A stretch of 14,684 bases of DNA from Clostridiales bacterium UBA1381. Its GTDB lineage: Bacteria; Bacillota; Clostridia; UBA1381. The notes beneath the pieces are model-generated. The model ran no database searches. It saw only the letters and a program-made list of their open reading frames with translations, and was not told the DNA's origin. Location of the stretch: positions 5,744 through 20,427 of the forward strand of contig DBQZ01000088.1 of the NCBI GenBank assembly GCA_002305435.1, given 5' to 3'. Every line of letters starts with the position of its first letter. Within the stretch, counting starts at the first letter, position 1. Shown here piece after piece: positions 13,245 through 14,684 of the stretch. The position numbers and the translations under genes are program-made.

Positions 13245-14453
13245 TTGAAGTTTATAAAAAGAACGCTGATAGCGCTGGTGGTTTTGGTGATAGCGGCGGT
13301 TGTAGTAAACGATCAGACGGATTTCTTCCTTGATATTGGCAAATACGTTCCCTCTGTCGAGGAGAAAAACCCGGAATTTGCCAAAAGCGTATCGGAGCTT
13401 TCAAAAACCGTTTCCTCGTGGACGGATAAGCTGCCGGGGATTTCGGAGATAAAGGCATTGATATTAAACGAGGAAATGCCGATAGATCCGGCTGATATTG
13501 CAGCGACGACGCATATAGAAAACAGCCCTATGCTGAGCTTTTATCCCGAGGAAAATATAGGCGTACAGATGAAAGACAGCCAGACTGTAACGGTGTTTGG
13601 AATAGTAAAAAGCGCTGCAAAAGCCCATCTCATAGTGACGCTTTCCGACAGCAGCGGCGAGGAGATTCTGCGTACTTCTGTAGATACCGATAAAAACGGG
13701 GAGTTTGCACGTTCTGTGAAAGTACCCGAAACAGAGTCGGACAGACTGGAGCTTTCGGTTTATACAGGGGCGAAGCAGTATGGTGAATATACCAGCTGGG
13801 TTTATAAGTACGTCTATTTATCACGTAATGATCAGGACGGCTGGCAGATAGACAAGGCTCCTGTGTATGAGGCGAATAAGGAGTTTTATGAGAGAGACAA
13901 GTCGATAAGCGAAGCTCTCAGAGCGACCGACAGCATAGATTCTGATTCGGCGGCGATAATATCAATTGCAACGCAGCTGACAGCCGGCTGTCAAACCGAT
14001 TATGATAAGCTTTTGGCTTTGCATGATTGGGTATGCTCATATATATACTACGACCAGGACAGCATTAACAGCGGCGTTACAGCGCCATATACAGCGTCAA
14101 AGGTCGTGGAAAGGCGGAGAGCCGTATGCCTGGGTTATGCGAACCTGTACGCAGCCCTTTGCAGAAGTGTGGGGATACCGTGCAACGTAGTTTCCGGATA
14201 TGCGCTTGGAGTTGATGCTGACGAGGTGGAATGGACAGAGGAAAATATGTCAACCAGCGAGCAGAATCACGCATGGAACGAAGCGTATGCCGACGGCAGA
14301 TGGGTGATAATAGATACAACGTGGGACAGCCGCAATAAGTATGAAAATGGCGAGTTTATAAAGGGCGACACAACAGATCACCTGTATTTTGACGCAAATC
14401 TGGACTTTTTCTCCTCCAATCATCGAATACAGGAATATATAAAGCGCAGATAA
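13245..14453 (+). CDS. Membrane-anchored transglutaminase-like (TGc) protein
   Basis: A 402-residue envelope protein. An N-terminal hydrophobic segment (about 5-22) acts as signal anchor. Residues 30-90 are a linker, and 95-195 look like a beta-rich, Ig-like domain (TVTVFGIVKSAAKAHLIVTLSD, split by loops). The transglutaminase-like domain covers about 240-385 with a full catalytic triad: Cys295 in RAVCLGYANLY, His342 in NHAWNEAY and Asp357 in VIIDTTWDS. Members of this superfamily act as proteases, deamidases or cross-linking enzymes, so the reaction is open; action on wall or surface proteins or peptides is inferred from the anchor. The start is TTG at 13245, with AAGGAGG (13228-13234) ten bases upstream and overlapping the cupin stop codon. 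A strong terminator follows. The function shared with the cupin is not evident. Confidence 0.88.
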   Translation: MKFIKRTLIALVVLVIAAVVVNDQTDFFLDIGKYVPSVEEKNPEFAKSVSELSKTVSSWTDKLPGISEIKALILNEEMPIDPADIAATTHIENSPMLSFYPEENIGVQMKDSQTVTVFGIVKSAAKAHLIVTLSDSSGEEILRTSVDTDKNGEFARSVKVPETESDRLELSVYTGAKQYGEYTSWVYKYVYLSRNDQDGWQIDKAPVYEANKEFYERDKSISEALRATDSIDSDSAAIISIATQLTAGCQTDYDKLLALHDWVCSYIYYDQDSINSGVTAPYTASKVVERRRAVCLGYANLYAALCRSVGIPCNVVSGYALGVDADEVEWTEENMSTSEQNHAWNEAYADGRWVIIDTTWDSRNKYENGEFIKGDTTDHLYFDANLDFFSSNHRIQEYIKRR

Positions 14454-14458
14454 AAAAG

Positions 14459-14500
14459 CCGCTTGCATATCGCATAGATCGTGATATGCAAGCGGTTTTT
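14459..14500. terminator. Strong intrinsic terminator, probably bidirectional
   Basis: Perfect 13-bp stem CCGCTTGCATATC (14459-14471) / GATATGCAAGCGG (14483-14495), 11-base loop, then five Ts (14496-14500). On the other strand the A-run 14452-14457 gives Ts, so it can also end the minus-strand gene whose stop is at 14528. Confidence 0.93.
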
Positions 14501-14525
14501 AATATGCGCAAAGGCAGTTGCGGCA

Positions 14526-14684
14526 TTATAGCATCGTTGTCACAGACGGGCATATCGGAATCATCGATTCAAGGCTTTCCCAGCAGAACACCTGTACGCT
14601 GTCAATATCGCCTGAAAGAACGGCATTGCCGTATATAACCTCGCCTGAGGACGAAAGCACGCCGTCTTTTGTGCCGACAGCGAA
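14526..14684 (-). CDS. C-terminal end of a probable cell-surface protein (runs off window)
   Basis: The minus strand is open from the window edge (14684) to a TAA at 14526-14528, giving 52 residues that begin FAVGTKDGVLSSSGEV and end VTTML. The closing VQVFCWESLESMIPIC recalls the VKxFxWDSLxxMxPL tail that, from memory, ends many secreted or surface proteins of clostridia (glycosidases, esterases, large repeat proteins). This tail says nothing about the catalytic part, which lies outside. Convergence with the transglutaminase-like gene and a shared terminator fit a real gene end. No start codon is within the window, which is why it is easily missed. Confidence 0.6.
   Translation of the reverse strand, partial: FAVGTKDGVLSSSGEVIYGNAVLSGDIDSVQVFCWESLESMIPICPSVTTML

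Overview
The window looks like chromosomal DNA from a Gram-positive, low-to-moderate GC member of the Clostridia (Firmicutes), possibly an Oscillospiraceae/Ruminococcus-type gut bacterium. The lineage is inferred. The evidence is strong AGGAGG-type ribosome sites, three TTG starts, SLH-domain surface proteins, a clostridial-style multi-TM sensor kinase, CCA-encoding tRNA genes in a compact array, and a TTGACA-N17-TATAAT promoter. Most of the window reads as ordinary core chromosome. I see no CRISPR array, prophage, rRNA, intact insertion sequence or replication origin.

Layout. Positions 1-1380 hold the 3' end of a DNA topoisomerase III gene (topB), a small co-transcribed membrane protein, and a weak terminator. 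Positions 1390-4281 hold a two-component system: an OmpR-type response regulator behind a promoter with 11/11/12-bp spaced repeats, then a six-TM histidine kinase. They end at a bidirectional terminator shared with the convergent next gene. Positions 4285-6716 (minus) hold an SLH-anchored, secreted M13 (neprilysin-type) zinc metallopeptidase with its own promoter. Positions 6735-9329 (minus) form a likely operon, read in the order degenerate REP-associated transposase-like protein, membrane-anchored polysaccharide deacetylase, YitT-family membrane protein, terminator. The deacetylase ribosome site is buried in an RNA hairpin. Positions 9544-12096 (plus) encode a P2A calcium-type P-type ATPase, divergent from the transposase-like gene. 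Positions 12147-12761 are a tRNA operon (Val-Asp-Phe-Gly-Cys) with a near-perfect promoter, an internal terminator-like hairpin and a final terminator. Positions 12792-14500 are a two-gene unit, a small cupin and a membrane-anchored transglutaminase-like protein, ending at a strong terminator. Positions 14526-14684 (minus) are the tail of a probable surface protein running off the window.

A common theme is the cell envelope: sensor kinase, SLH-anchored peptidase, deacetylase, transglutaminase-like protein, calcium pump and surface-protein tail. There is no direct evidence that these separate transcription units work together. The most unusual items are the transposase-like gene that has lost both the HUH motif and the catalytic tyrosine yet is intact and sits at the head of an operon, the ribosome-site hairpin behind it, and the periodic repeats in front of the response regulator. 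Nothing here amounts to a demonstrable new multi-gene system.
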